64,000 bases of DNA, from positions 5,084,001 to 5,148,000 of the forward strand of contig NZ_CP102592.1 of the NCBI RefSeq assembly GCF_025666195.1. The letters run 5' to 3'. The DNA is from Xanthomonas sp. CFBP 8443. GTDB taxonomy: Bacteria; Pseudomonadota; Gammaproteobacteria; Xanthomonadales; Xanthomonadaceae. The notes under the pieces were generated by a model. That model was given only the letters and a program-made list of their open reading frames with translations, had not been told where the DNA came from and searched no databases. Both the position numbers and the translations under genes were made by a program. Positions 25,748 to 32,880 of this stretch are shown here, piece after piece. Numbering within the stretch: the stretch's first letter is position 1; every line of letters starts with the position of its first letter.

Positions 25748-26701
25748 ATGAACGCTCTCACCCGCTCCGTCGCCGTCGCGCTCCTCGCCTTCACCGCCCA
25801 GGCCGGCTTCGCCGCGCAGGCCGCTCAACCCCAACAGAACGTCGCCACCAACGGCGCCGCCACCGTGAGCGGCAGCTACGTCACCACCCCGGACGGCGTG
25901 CAGCTGTACTACAAGGACTGGGGCCCGAAGGACGGCCCGGTGGTCACCTTCAGCCACGGCTGGCCGCTGAACTCGGACAGCTGGGAATCGCAGATGCTGT
26001 TCCTGGCCTCGAAGGGCTACCGCGTGGTCGCCCACGACCGCCGCGGCCACGGCCGCTCCAGCCAGCCGTGGGACGGCAACGACATGGACCACTATGCCGA
26101 CGATCTGTCTGCGGTGATCGAAGCGCTGGATCTGAAGGACGTCACCCTGGTCGGGTTCTCCACCGGCGGCGGCGAAGTGGCCCGCTACATCGGCCGCCAT
26201 GGCACCGGCCGGGTCAAGAAGGCGGTGCTGGTCAGCGCCGTGCCGCCGATGATGCTGAAGACCGCCGACAACCCGGGCGGCCTGCCGATCGCCGTGTTCG
26301 ATGGCCTGCGCAAGGGCTCGCTGGACAACCGCGCGCAGCTGTACATGGACATCGCGTCCGGCCCGTTCTTCAACTTCAACCGCCCCGGCCACACGCCGAA
26401 CCCGGCGCTGATCCAGTCGTTCGTGGCGCAGGGCCTGCAGGCCGGGCACAAGAATACGTACGACTCCATCGCCGCGTTCTCCGCCACCGACTTCCGCGCC
26501 GACCTGAAGAAGTTCGACGTGCCGACGCTGGTGATCCACGGCGACGACGACCAGATCGTGCCGCTCGACAGTTCGGGCAAGGCCTCGGCCGCGCTGATCA
26601 AGAGCGCCAAGCTCATCGTCTACCAAGGCGCGCCGCATGGCCTGGCGGACACGCACAAGGATCGCCTCAACCAGGACCTGCTGGATTTCCTGAGCAAGTG
26701 A
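25748..26701 (+). CDS. Exported alpha/beta hydrolase, non-haem haloperoxidase-like
   Basis: Predicted 317-residue secreted or periplasmic alpha/beta hydrolase. A signal peptide ([22 protein letters not shown], residues 1-22) precedes a short disordered stretch. The enzyme part matches non-haem chloroperoxidase/arylesterase proteins: [26 protein letters not shown] (oxyanion hole), [13 protein letters not shown], the nucleophile elbow GFSTGGG with Ser138, [13 protein letters not shown] with the acid among Asp266-268, and [10 protein letters not shown] with His297. Cytoplasmic relatives lack the signal peptide. The divergent AraC gene is the likely regulator. A perfect hairpin terminator follows 10 bp after the stop. 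Natural substrate unknown. Confidence 0.9.
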   Translation: MNALTRSVAVALLAFTAQAGFAAQAAQPQQNVATNGAATVSGSYVTTPDGVQLYYKDWGPKDGPVVTFSHGWPLNSDSWESQMLFLASKGYRVVAHDRRGHGRSSQPWDGNDMDHYADDLSAVIEALDLKDVTLVGFSTGGGEVARYIGRHGTGRVKKAVLVSAVPPMMLKTADNPGGLPIAVFDGLRKGSLDNRAQLYMDIASGPFFNFNRPGHTPNPALIQSFVAQGLQAGHKNTYDSIAAFSATDFRADLKKFDVPTLVIHGDDDQIVPLDSSGKASAALIKSAKLIVYQGAPHGLADTHKDRLNQDLLDFLSK

Positions 26702-26711
26702 TCGTTGCATG

Positions 26712-26752
26712 GCAACGGGCCCGGGCAGTCGATGCCAGGGCCCGTTGCTTTT
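26712..26752. terminator. Rho-independent terminator after hydrolase gene
   Basis: A perfect 11-bp stem, GCAACGGGCCC/GGGCCCGTTGC (26712-26722 and 26738-26748), with a 15-base loop is followed by TTTT. It ends the hydrolase transcript. Confidence 0.85.
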
Positions 26753-26754
26753 GG

Positions 26755-26899
26755 CGATCAGGTGGAGAAGTTCCCTGCGTCCGGCCAGCACCGTCGGCCA
26801 CTTTTCTGCCAGCTCATCCAGCGAATGATTTTGCGGCAGATCTTCGCGCACGCAATCCAGCAAGCTGCTCAGCAATGCGTCCTGCAACTGGCATCCCAC
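26755..26899 (-). pseudogene. Possible gene fragment downstream of TetR gene
   Basis: On the minus strand, 30 bp after the TetR stop, a GTG frame encodes a plausible helical sequence (GCQLQDALLSSLLDCVREDL then PQNHSLDELAEKWPTVLAGR and RELLHLI). It then runs without a stop into the hydrolase terminator. The local residue mix looks protein-like, unlike nearby shadow frames. It may be the start of a gene truncated by rearrangement, or a short gene with a frameshift. Weak evidence. Confidence 0.25.
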
Positions 26900-26929
26900 C
26901 TGATGCCGACCCGGTGCCCGCGACGCCGC

Positions 26930-27496
26930 CTAAGCGTGCGGCGTGCGCGAGCCGATGCCCTCGATAAACAACCCGATCAGGTGCGCGATGCGCGTCTTCG
27001 GCGAGCCGAGCTGCTCGGTGGCCAGCGAGGTGGCGGTGGCCACCACGACGAGGTCGTCGAAGCTGACGTCGCGGCGGACGACGCCGGATTTCTGCGCGAG
27101 CCGCAACAGCCGGCGCCCCTCCTTGCTGATGGCGTCGCACCCCGGGGTGCCGCTCTGCAGCATCGCGCCGAGCGAGGCGGCGAGCCCGCGATAGACGCTG
27201 GTGTGCACCACCAGGTCCTCGAGATATGCGCGCAGCGCGGCCAACGGATCGAGCGTACCGGCGCGCGCGTGGCTGACCGCGGCCAGCGACAGGAAGTGTT
27301 CGCTGTAGGCGGCCGCGAACAGCGACTCGCGCGTGGGGAAGCGCCGATAGAGCGTGCCGATGCCGACGCCGGCGCGCTTTGCGACGTCTTCCATCGACGC
27401 CTCGGCGCCACGCTCCAGGAACACCGCCTCGGCCGCGGCGAGCAGGCGCTCGCGGTTGCGCTGGGCATCGGCGCGCAGAGGAGTGTCGGTGGTCAA
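26930..27496 (-). CDS. TetR-family repressor
   Basis: Predicted 188-residue regulator. N-terminal TetR helix-turn-helix: RNRERLLAAAEAVFLERGAEASMEDVAKRAGVGIGTLYRRFPTRESLF (about residues 13-60). The C-terminal ligand domain resembles the SbtR-like type (YLEDLVVHTSVYRGLAASLGAML). It is divergent from an SDR gene across 91 bp that contain a promoter and a perfect inverted repeat, a layout that strongly suggests it represses the SDR gene and is relieved by a small ligand. The ATG is at 27496. Confidence 0.92.
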   Translation of the reverse strand: MTTDTPLRADAQRNRERLLAAAEAVFLERGAEASMEDVAKRAGVGIGTLYRRFPTRESLFAAAYSEHFLSLAAVSHARAGTLDPLAALRAYLEDLVVHTSVYRGLAASLGAMLQSGTPGCDAISKEGRRLLRLAQKSGVVRRDVSFDDLVVVATATSLATEQLGSPKTRIAHLIGLFIEGIGSRTPHA

Positions 27497-27517
27497 CGTG
27501 GGCTCGTTCGGAATGGC

Positions 27518-27547
27518 TTGTGGAAACGGAGGCTACCTCCATATACT
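27518..27547 (+). promoter_or_regulatory. Promoter of the SDR gene
   Basis: TTGTGG (27518-27523) and TATACT (27542-27547) are 18 bases apart, a good sigma-70 type pair, ending about 40 bp before the SDR start codon. The spacer contains the short palindrome GGAGG-CTA-CCTCC (27528-27540). Confidence 0.65.
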
Positions 27548-27569
27548 AAGTGGAGCAATCCTCCACTTA
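27547..27569. promoter_or_regulatory. Probable TetR operator
   Basis: A perfect 9-bp inverted repeat, TAAGTGGAG-N5-CTCCACTTA, begins at the last base of the -10 element of the SDR promoter. A repressor bound here would block transcription. The length and symmetry are typical of TetR-family operators. Confidence 0.75.
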
Positions 27570-27587
27570 TCCAGAAAGGAACGATTT

Positions 27588-28331
27588 ATGAGCAGTCGAT
27601 TCGAGGGCAAGGTTGTTGCGATCACGGGCGGCACCGACGGCATCGGGCTGGCGGCGGCGAAGGCCTTCGCCGCGGAAGGCGCGCAGGTCTACGTCACGGG
27701 GCGGCGCCAGGACCGGCTGGATGCCGCCGTGGCGGAGATCGGCCACGGCGCGGTGGGCGTGCAGGGCGACGTGGGCGTGCCGGAGGACCTAGACCGGCTG
27801 TACGCGCGCATCCGGCAGGACCATGGCCGGCTGGACGTGGTCTTCGCCAACGCGGGCGTGTCCGAGTCCGCGGCGCTGGGCGAGATCGACGAAGCGCACC
27901 TGGACCGCCTGCTCACGATCAACCTCAAGGGCACGGTGTTTACGGTGCAGCAGGCGCTGCCGCTGATGACGGCCGGCGGTGCGGTGATCCTGGCCGGCTC
28001 CGCGGCGGGCAGCATGGGCATTGGCGGGCTGTCCGTGTACAGCGCGACGAAGGCGGCCATCCGCGCCCTGGCGCGCACCTGGACGACCGACCTGAAATCC
28101 CGCGGCATCCGGGTGAACGTGGTCTCGGCCGGCATGGTCCACACGCCCTCCATGCAGAGCTACCTGGAGCGCAATGCGGGCGCGGAGGACGCGTTGACGC
28201 AGATGATCCCGTTCGGCCGCCTGGGCACCTCGGAGGAGATCGCCGCGGCGGTGCTGTTCCTGGCCTCGGATGCGGCGAGTTTCGTCGCCGGGCACGAGCT
28301 GTTCGTCGATGGCGGGGTCATGGCCGTCTAG
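27588..28331 (+). CDS. Short-chain dehydrogenase/reductase (SDR)
   Basis: Predicted 247-residue NAD(P)-dependent oxidoreductase of the classical SDR type. The cofactor motif TGGTDGIG is at 13-20, the basic GRRQDR after the second strand suggests NADPH preference, NAG is at 88-90, and the catalytic Ser138, Tyr151 and Lys155 (YSATK) are intact. The C-terminal FLASDAASFVAGHELFVDGG segment is typical. The ATG at 27588 has GAAAGGA upstream. It is under the adjacent promoter/operator and the divergent TetR gene. The substrate cannot be read from sequence. Confidence 0.93.
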   Translation: MSSRFEGKVVAITGGTDGIGLAAAKAFAAEGAQVYVTGRRQDRLDAAVAEIGHGAVGVQGDVGVPEDLDRLYARIRQDHGRLDVVFANAGVSESAALGEIDEAHLDRLLTINLKGTVFTVQQALPLMTAGGAVILAGSAAGSMGIGGLSVYSATKAAIRALARTWTTDLKSRGIRVNVVSAGMVHTPSMQSYLERNAGAEDALTQMIPFGRLGTSEEIAAAVLFLASDAASFVAGHELFVDGGVMAV

Positions 28332-28585
28332 GCTGGCTGCGTCGGCGGCAGGTCCACCGTTCCAGGCTCGTCGGTCATCCGCACCTGCAGCGGCAGCGGA
28401 ACTCGAGCGTGATGGCGAACGCTGGGCGAGTCCGGAATGGTGCCGAGCGGGCGATGCACTGGCGGTGTCGGACTAGCGTTGCAACGCTGGTCCGACACCG
28501 CTGGTGACGCAGCCCCGCCCTCTTGACCTCCCATACATCCAGGCTTCCTCATCCTCGCCCCTGACTTTCACACCGGAGCGCCGAG

Positions 28586-28918
28586 ATGACGAAATGGATG
28601 GGTGCCGCGCTGGCCGCGGTGATGCTGATGACCGCCTGCGCCAAGGTGGAGGGCGAGAAGTTCGTCGGCCACTGGGTCAACGTGCAGTCGCAGGACGACG
28701 TGATGGAGATCGAGCGCAACGGCGAGTCCTTCATGGTGCGCAACACCACGCCGCGGTTCTTCAGCCGCAAGCCGAAGACCGAGAGCTACCCGGCCATCTA
28801 CAAGGATGGCGTGCTGCAGGTCTCCAACGACGGCGAAACGGTGAACTTCGCCATCGACCATGCCAACGGCCACCTCAGCACCGGCAGCGACGAGTACCAG
28901 CGCGTTCCGGCCAAGTGA
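28586..28918 (+). CDS. Small lipoprotein of unknown function
   Basis: Predicted 110-residue lipoprotein: the signal peptide MTKWMGAALAAVMLMTAC ends in a lipobox LMTAC with Cys18 as the lipidated residue. The mature domain starts VEGEKFVGHWVNVQSQDDVMEIERNGESFMVRNT, a small beta-rich lipocalin-like fold with repeated G-x-W/E-I-x-R pattern. I do not recognise a named family. GGAG lies before the ATG. It is convergent with the next gene. Confidence 0.75.
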   Translation: MTKWMGAALAAVMLMTACAKVEGEKFVGHWVNVQSQDDVMEIERNGESFMVRNTTPRFFSRKPKTESYPAIYKDGVLQVSNDGETVNFAIDHANGHLSTGSDEYQRVPAK

Positions 28919-29227
28919 GCGGTCGCCGGGATACATGCTCTCGAACGTAACGCGTGCGCCGCTGCCGTTTCGGGCAGCTGCGCACGACCAAGAGGTTGTG
29001 TCATGTTGTTTGCAACATGGCCTTCGCCTCTTGGTTTCTCGAAACCTACGCGGGGTTCTTGGTGCCCGGCCGCCACCAGCGCACCAACCCGCCAGGCGTG
29101 CCCATGCCGCCAAATGACGTTCCGCTGGAGTGGTCGTCCGGAAAGCTATGCCGATGCTGCGCAAGCCGACCCGGCCATCGGCTTCCCGGGCCGATGCGCT
29201 CGAGCATGTGGCAACAACGAGGCTGTC
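28919..29227. other. Convergent gap
   Basis: 309 bp between convergent stops. Nothing with coding or structural signal that I can support. Confidence 0.45.
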
Positions 29228-30106
29228 TCAAGGACCGGGGATGCGCGTCCAGTGCGCTCCATCGAACGCTGCAAGGTGCCGTTCGCCGGATGACCACAGG
29301 CACTGCGCATTCGCGTCTAGGTACCTGAAGGTCTGATCGCCGGGAAGTCCTGTCTCGACCCTCTCCAGCTTGTCGCCTTGTAGCGTGTAGAGCGCATTGG
29401 TGGTTGAAAGCCAGAGTCGATCGTCGAACCAGGCCATGTCCCAGAATGTCTCGTCGGTGAGTTCGTGCTCGATGCGCTCCCAGCGGTCGGCACGGCCTCG
29501 CATGACGATGCCCGACTGGCCCGAGATGTAAACCGCTCCATCGGGTGCGCACAGCACGTTTTCCAGGATGCTGTCGGTCGGGCTTTCGCGTTGCTGCCAG
29601 ACACCATGTCGGCAACACCAGATCTCGCCCTGGTGGCCGACGGCATAGATTTCGTCTTCGTCGAAGCCGTCGATGGATTCGAAGCCATTGAGCCGATCGG
29701 CGGCCGGATCTTCGACCACTCCTTCATCGCAGCGCTGCCAAGCCCTGTCCTTACGCACATAGACCTGGCGGCCGAAGCCCGTGGCATAGACGCTTCCACC
29801 GATGGGGCGGATGTCGCGCAGCAGGCCGTGCTTGCTGGGTTTCTCCTCGCCCGCCTCCTCGTAGGCCTGCCCGTCGGGCGCAGCGCGATGAACGCTGCCA
29901 TCGGCGCATAGCGTCAGAATTTCGGGAGCAGCGCCGCGAACTGCGCATATGCCGGCGGAAATCGCTTGAACGTAGAAGTTGTCCCATTTTCCGGTCCATC
30001 GAAAGACTCGGGTGCCGGGCTCGCGCTTGGAGTAGGCGAGCACATAGACGCGGCTCTCATCGAAGACTGCCACTCGGCTCAACGTCCAATCCAATGTTTG
30101 CGTCAT
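29228..30106 (-). CDS. Predicted beta-propeller-like cytoplasmic protein
   Basis: Predicted 292-residue soluble protein without signal peptide. It shows several degenerate repeats of about 40-45 residues with the form 'x-D-G-x-x-Y/V-x-x-G-x-x-G-x-I/V-x-R-x' (SVYATGFGRQVYVRKDRAW; EIYAVGHQGEIWCCRHGVW; AVYISGQSGIVMRGRADRWE; RLWLSTTNALYTLQGDKLE), consistent with a beta-propeller. Gene use and codon bias look normal. Similar WD40/YVTN-like hypothetical proteins occur in many proteobacteria, sometimes as immunity or scaffold proteins, but no role is shown. Start is the ATG at 30106 with GGGAA upstream. Confidence 0.68.
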   Translation of the reverse strand: MTQTLDWTLSRVAVFDESRVYVLAYSKREPGTRVFRWTGKWDNFYVQAISAGICAVRGAAPEILTLCADGSVHRAAPDGQAYEEAGEEKPSKHGLLRDIRPIGGSVYATGFGRQVYVRKDRAWQRCDEGVVEDPAADRLNGFESIDGFDEDEIYAVGHQGEIWCCRHGVWQQRESPTDSILENVLCAPDGAVYISGQSGIVMRGRADRWERIEHELTDETFWDMAWFDDRLWLSTTNALYTLQGDKLERVETGLPGDQTFRYLDANAQCLWSSGERHLAAFDGAHWTRIPGP

Positions 30107-30326
30107 GTCTTCCCTGTTTCAGTTGAATTGCCAAGCACTGGTGGCGATCTCTGGGATCATCGTGGGCCAGTGCATTGCGATTGTCTTGAAGATTGGGGCG
30201 TGTGTCCTCACCCGGATCTGCCCCTGACATCTATGCGATAGGCGCTCAACTGCGCTTCTAGACACCAAACGATGAAGTGCGCCGCAGTGTCTTGGCCGGC
30301 ATCGCGCCAGTCGCCTCCCCGCACGT

Positions 30327-32324
30327 TCAGAACAGCGTGCCCTGCGTGGGCGCCGCGGGTGCCGGGGATGCCTCAACGGCGACCGGCACGTCTGCTTCAC
30401 CCAAGCGCCACGCCAACCCCGAGATCCGCGCCGCATGTCGCGCCAGCGCGGCGCGCAGCACGGCTTCGCTGGCAGCCAGGTGCAGGGTCTGCCGGGCGCG
30501 GGTCAGGCCGGTGTAGACCAGTTCGCGACTGAGCACACGCACGTCGCGCGTCGGCAGCTGCAGCCACACTTCCTCGAACTCGCTGCCTTGCGCCTTGTGC
30601 ACGGTCATCGCGAAGGCGCTTTCGTGCGCGGGCAAGGCGGCGGGGTGGAAGCCGCGGACCTGGCCGTCGCCCTCGCCTTCGAACCAGGCCACCAGGGCGC
30701 CCTGCGCGTCCCTGAGGCAGATGCCGACGTCGCCGTTGAACAGGCCATGGCGGTAGCTGTTTTCGGTGATCAGCAGCAGGCGGCCGTGGAACCAGGGCGA
30801 GGCGGCGCCGAGGCGGCGGGCGCCGGCGCCGCTGTCGGCCAGCAACTGTTCGATGCGGGCGTTGAGGCCGCGCGCGCCTTGCGGGCCGGCACGCACGGCG
30901 CTGAGCAGGCGCAGGCGCGCGGCGTCGCGCAGGGCATGGGCGGGATCGGCGGCGTCGGCCAGGGCGCGCCAGTGCGCGAGCAGGGCGTCGCGGCGGGCGG
31001 CGAGCGGGTCTTCGCTGTCTTCGTGGAAGTGCACGCCGGCCAGGTCGCCGCTGCGCAGCAGGGCCAGGGCGGTGTCGGCGTCCCCGGCGCGCACGGCGTC
31101 GGCCAGCGGCGCCAGTGCGAAACCCTGCGCCTGGCGGTAGCCGCGCAGCAGGTGCACGCGATGCCCGGACAGGCCGCCGCCGCGGGTGTCGGCGTGGGTG
31201 TGGCCGAGCAGCGGTTGCAGCGCTTGCGCGTCGTCCGGCTGCAGTGCGTCGCCGGGGCCGGCGGCCTGCAGGATGGCGGCAAGCACGTCGCCGGCTTCGA
31301 CCGAGGGCAACTGGTCGGCATCGCCAAGCAGGATCAGCTGGGTGCCGTCGGCGACGGCTTCGACCAGCTTGCACATCAGCGGCAGGTCGACCATCGAGGC
31401 TTCGTCGACCACGATCAGGTCGAACGGCAGCGGGTTGTCGGCGTCATGGCGGAAGCGCGGCAGGTCGGGGATCACGCCGAGCAGGCGGTGCAGCGTGCTG
31501 GCGCCGGCCGGCAATGCGGCGGCCAGGGTCGGATCGATGCCGCTTTCGATGGCGCGCGCCACGGCGGTGCGCAGGCTCTCGGCCATGCGTTCGGCGGCGC
31601 GGCCGGTGGGCGCGGCCAGGGCGATGCGCGGGGCGGCGCTGTCCGTGGCCTGCGCCTGGGCGATGCGCAGCAGCAGCAGGCGGGCAATGGTGGTGGTCTT
31701 GCCGGTGCCGGGGCCGCCGGTGACCAGCAGCAGGGCGCGGCGCAGGGCGAGTGCGGCGGCCTGGGCTTGGCGGTCGGTGGGTTGGTCGGGGGCGGACATG
31801 CCCTTACTCCCGCTTCGGGCACCCTCTTTCCCGCGGGGACTTCCTTCGGTCGCCGATGGGAGCGGGAACAGCTGCGCGAACAGCGGGGCGAGCGCGGCGA
31901 CGTCGAAGGCCGGCAGCGGGTGCGCGGCGATGCGGCGCAGGCCCTGCGCCAGGCGACGCTCGTATTCGCGGTAGCGGCGCAGGTAGAGCAGGCCGTGTTC
32001 CAGCACCAGCGGGCAGTCGGCAGCCGATGGGTCCTCCTGCGCGGGCTGGGCGATCCAGCGCGAGGCGGACAGGGCGCGTTGCCAGTCGGTCGGGTCCGGG
32101 AGTTGCGGCGGCGGGCCGTCGCGCGGGTCGAGCAGGACGCTGGCGCGGGCCGGGTCGAGGCCGGCGTGGCCGCTGGCGACTGCCAGTGAAGCCAGGGCGG
32201 CGGCGGACAGGACCAGGTCGGGGGTGTCCGGGGCCAGGCGGCTCAGGGTTTGGGCGAAGGCGTGGTCGAGCGTGCGTAGCGTGCCGCTACGGTGGAGGGC
32301 GGTCAGGAGGTTGGGTTGGTTCAC
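30327..32324 (-). CDS. recD: Exodeoxyribonuclease V subunit RecD
   Basis: RecD is the 5'-3' helicase subunit of RecBCD, which processes double-strand breaks and degrades foreign linear DNA. The 665-residue protein has Walker A GGPGTGKT at about 203-210, Walker B in FDLIVVDEASMVDLPLMCKLV, motif III LILLGDADQLPSVEAGDVL, and the C-terminal UvrD-like AFAMTVHKAQGSEFEEVWLQLP and VYTGLTRARQTLHL. Residues 156-178 (PSATEGSPRGKEGARSGSKG region) are a Gly/Ser/Arg-rich insertion just before the helicase core that looks like a translated repeat. Start is GTG at 32324, in a GTGA overlap with a mini-ORF that is itself a copy of the recD 5' end. Its normal partner order, after recC and recB, is kept. Confidence 0.94.
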   Translation of the reverse strand: MNQPNLLTALHRSGTLRTLDHAFAQTLSRLAPDTPDLVLSAAALASLAVASGHAGLDPARASVLLDPRDGPPPQLPDPTDWQRALSASRWIAQPAQEDPSAADCPLVLEHGLLYLRRYREYERRLAQGLRRIAAHPLPAFDVAALAPLFAQLFPLPSATEGSPRGKEGARSGSKGMSAPDQPTDRQAQAAALALRRALLLVTGGPGTGKTTTIARLLLLRIAQAQATDSAAPRIALAAPTGRAAERMAESLRTAVARAIESGIDPTLAAALPAGASTLHRLLGVIPDLPRFRHDADNPLPFDLIVVDEASMVDLPLMCKLVEAVADGTQLILLGDADQLPSVEAGDVLAAILQAAGPGDALQPDDAQALQPLLGHTHADTRGGGLSGHRVHLLRGYRQAQGFALAPLADAVRAGDADTALALLRSGDLAGVHFHEDSEDPLAARRDALLAHWRALADAADPAHALRDAARLRLLSAVRAGPQGARGLNARIEQLLADSGAGARRLGAASPWFHGRLLLITENSYRHGLFNGDVGICLRDAQGALVAWFEGEGDGQVRGFHPAALPAHESAFAMTVHKAQGSEFEEVWLQLPTRDVRVLSRELVYTGLTRARQTLHLAASEAVLRAALARHAARISGLAWRLGEADVPVAVEASPAPAAPTQGTLF

Positions 32325-32509
32325 GGGGTGGGCGCTCCGTGGGCGGACGTACCCTCACCCCAACCCCTCTCCCGGGGGGAGAGGGGCTCCAAAGCGGCGC
32401 CGGCGGACAGGGCGTCGGCGGCTTCGAGGAGCGTGGGGTCGAAGGCGTCGTCCAGGGTGCTTAGCGCGCCGCTGCTGTGGAGAGCGGCCAGGAGGTTGGG
32501 TTGGTTCAC
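32321..32509 (-). CDS. Mini-ORF from recB/recD junction duplication
   Basis: A 62-residue frame starting with GTG and beginning MNQPNLLAALHSSGALSTLD, a near copy of the RecD N-terminus. It continues with a copy of the RecB tail (DPTLLEAADALSAGAALEP) and ends with translated dispersed palindrome (LSPRERGWGEGTSAHGAPTP). Its TGA overlaps the recD start as GTGA, and its own start overlaps the stop of the previous mini-ORF in the same way. It is probably a duplication by-product that nevertheless passes ribosomes to recD. Confidence 0.45.
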   Translation of the reverse strand: MNQPNLLAALHSSGALSTLDDAFDPTLLEAADALSAGAALEPLSPRERGWGEGTSAHGAPTP

Positions 32510-32880
32510 GGGGTGGGGGCTCCGTGGGCGGACGTACCCTCACCCCAACCCCTCTCCCGGGGGGAGAGGGGCTCCAAAGCGGCGTCGGCGGACAGGGCGT
32601 CGGCGGCTTCGAGGAGCGTGGGGTCGAAGGTGTCATCCAGGGTGCTTAGCGCGCCGCTGCTGTGGAGGGCGGTCAGGAGGTTGGGTTGGTTCACGGGGTG
32701 GGGGGCTCCGTGGGCGGACGTACCCTCACCCCAACCCCTCTCCCAGGGGGAGAGGGGCTCCAAAGCGGCGCCGGCGGACAGGGCGTCGGCGGCTTCGAGG
32801 AGCGTGGGGTCGAAGGCGTCATCCAGAGTGCTTAGCGCGCCGCTGCTGTGGAGGGCGGTCAGGAGGTTGGGTTGGTTCAC
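32506..32880 (-). CDS. Fused double mini-ORF from recB/recD junction duplication
   Basis: A 124-residue frame consisting of two head-to-tail copies of the 62-residue unit (RecD-like head, RecB-like tail, translated palindrome). The copies are fused at residue 63, where the second copy's GTG start is read as Val (HPVNQPNLL). Its start overlaps the recB stop as GTGA and its stop overlaps the start of the next mini-ORF as GTGA. Whether the peptide has any role is unknown; translational coupling through it would be needed for efficient recD expression. Confidence 0.45.
   Translation of the reverse strand: MNQPNLLTALHSSGALSTLDDAFDPTLLEAADALSAGAALEPLSPWERGWGEGTSAHGAPHPVNQPNLLTALHSSGALSTLDDTFDPTLLEAADALSADAALEPLSPRERGWGEGTSAHGAPTP

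Larger units (their letters stand above)
32321..32880. repeat. Tandem triplication of the recB-recD junction (about 185 bp units)
   Basis: Copies of the recD start region recur at 32880, 32694 and 32509, plus the true start at 32324 (spacings 186, 185, 185 bp). Each unit contains, on the minus strand, about 70 bp of recD 5' sequence, about 57 bp similar to the recB 3' end, and the GGGAGAGGGGTTGGGGTGAG palindrome. Units are over 90% alike, so the amplification is recent or homogenised. One unit has an extra base (at the run of G near 32700) that fuses two copies in frame. Confidence 0.92.
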
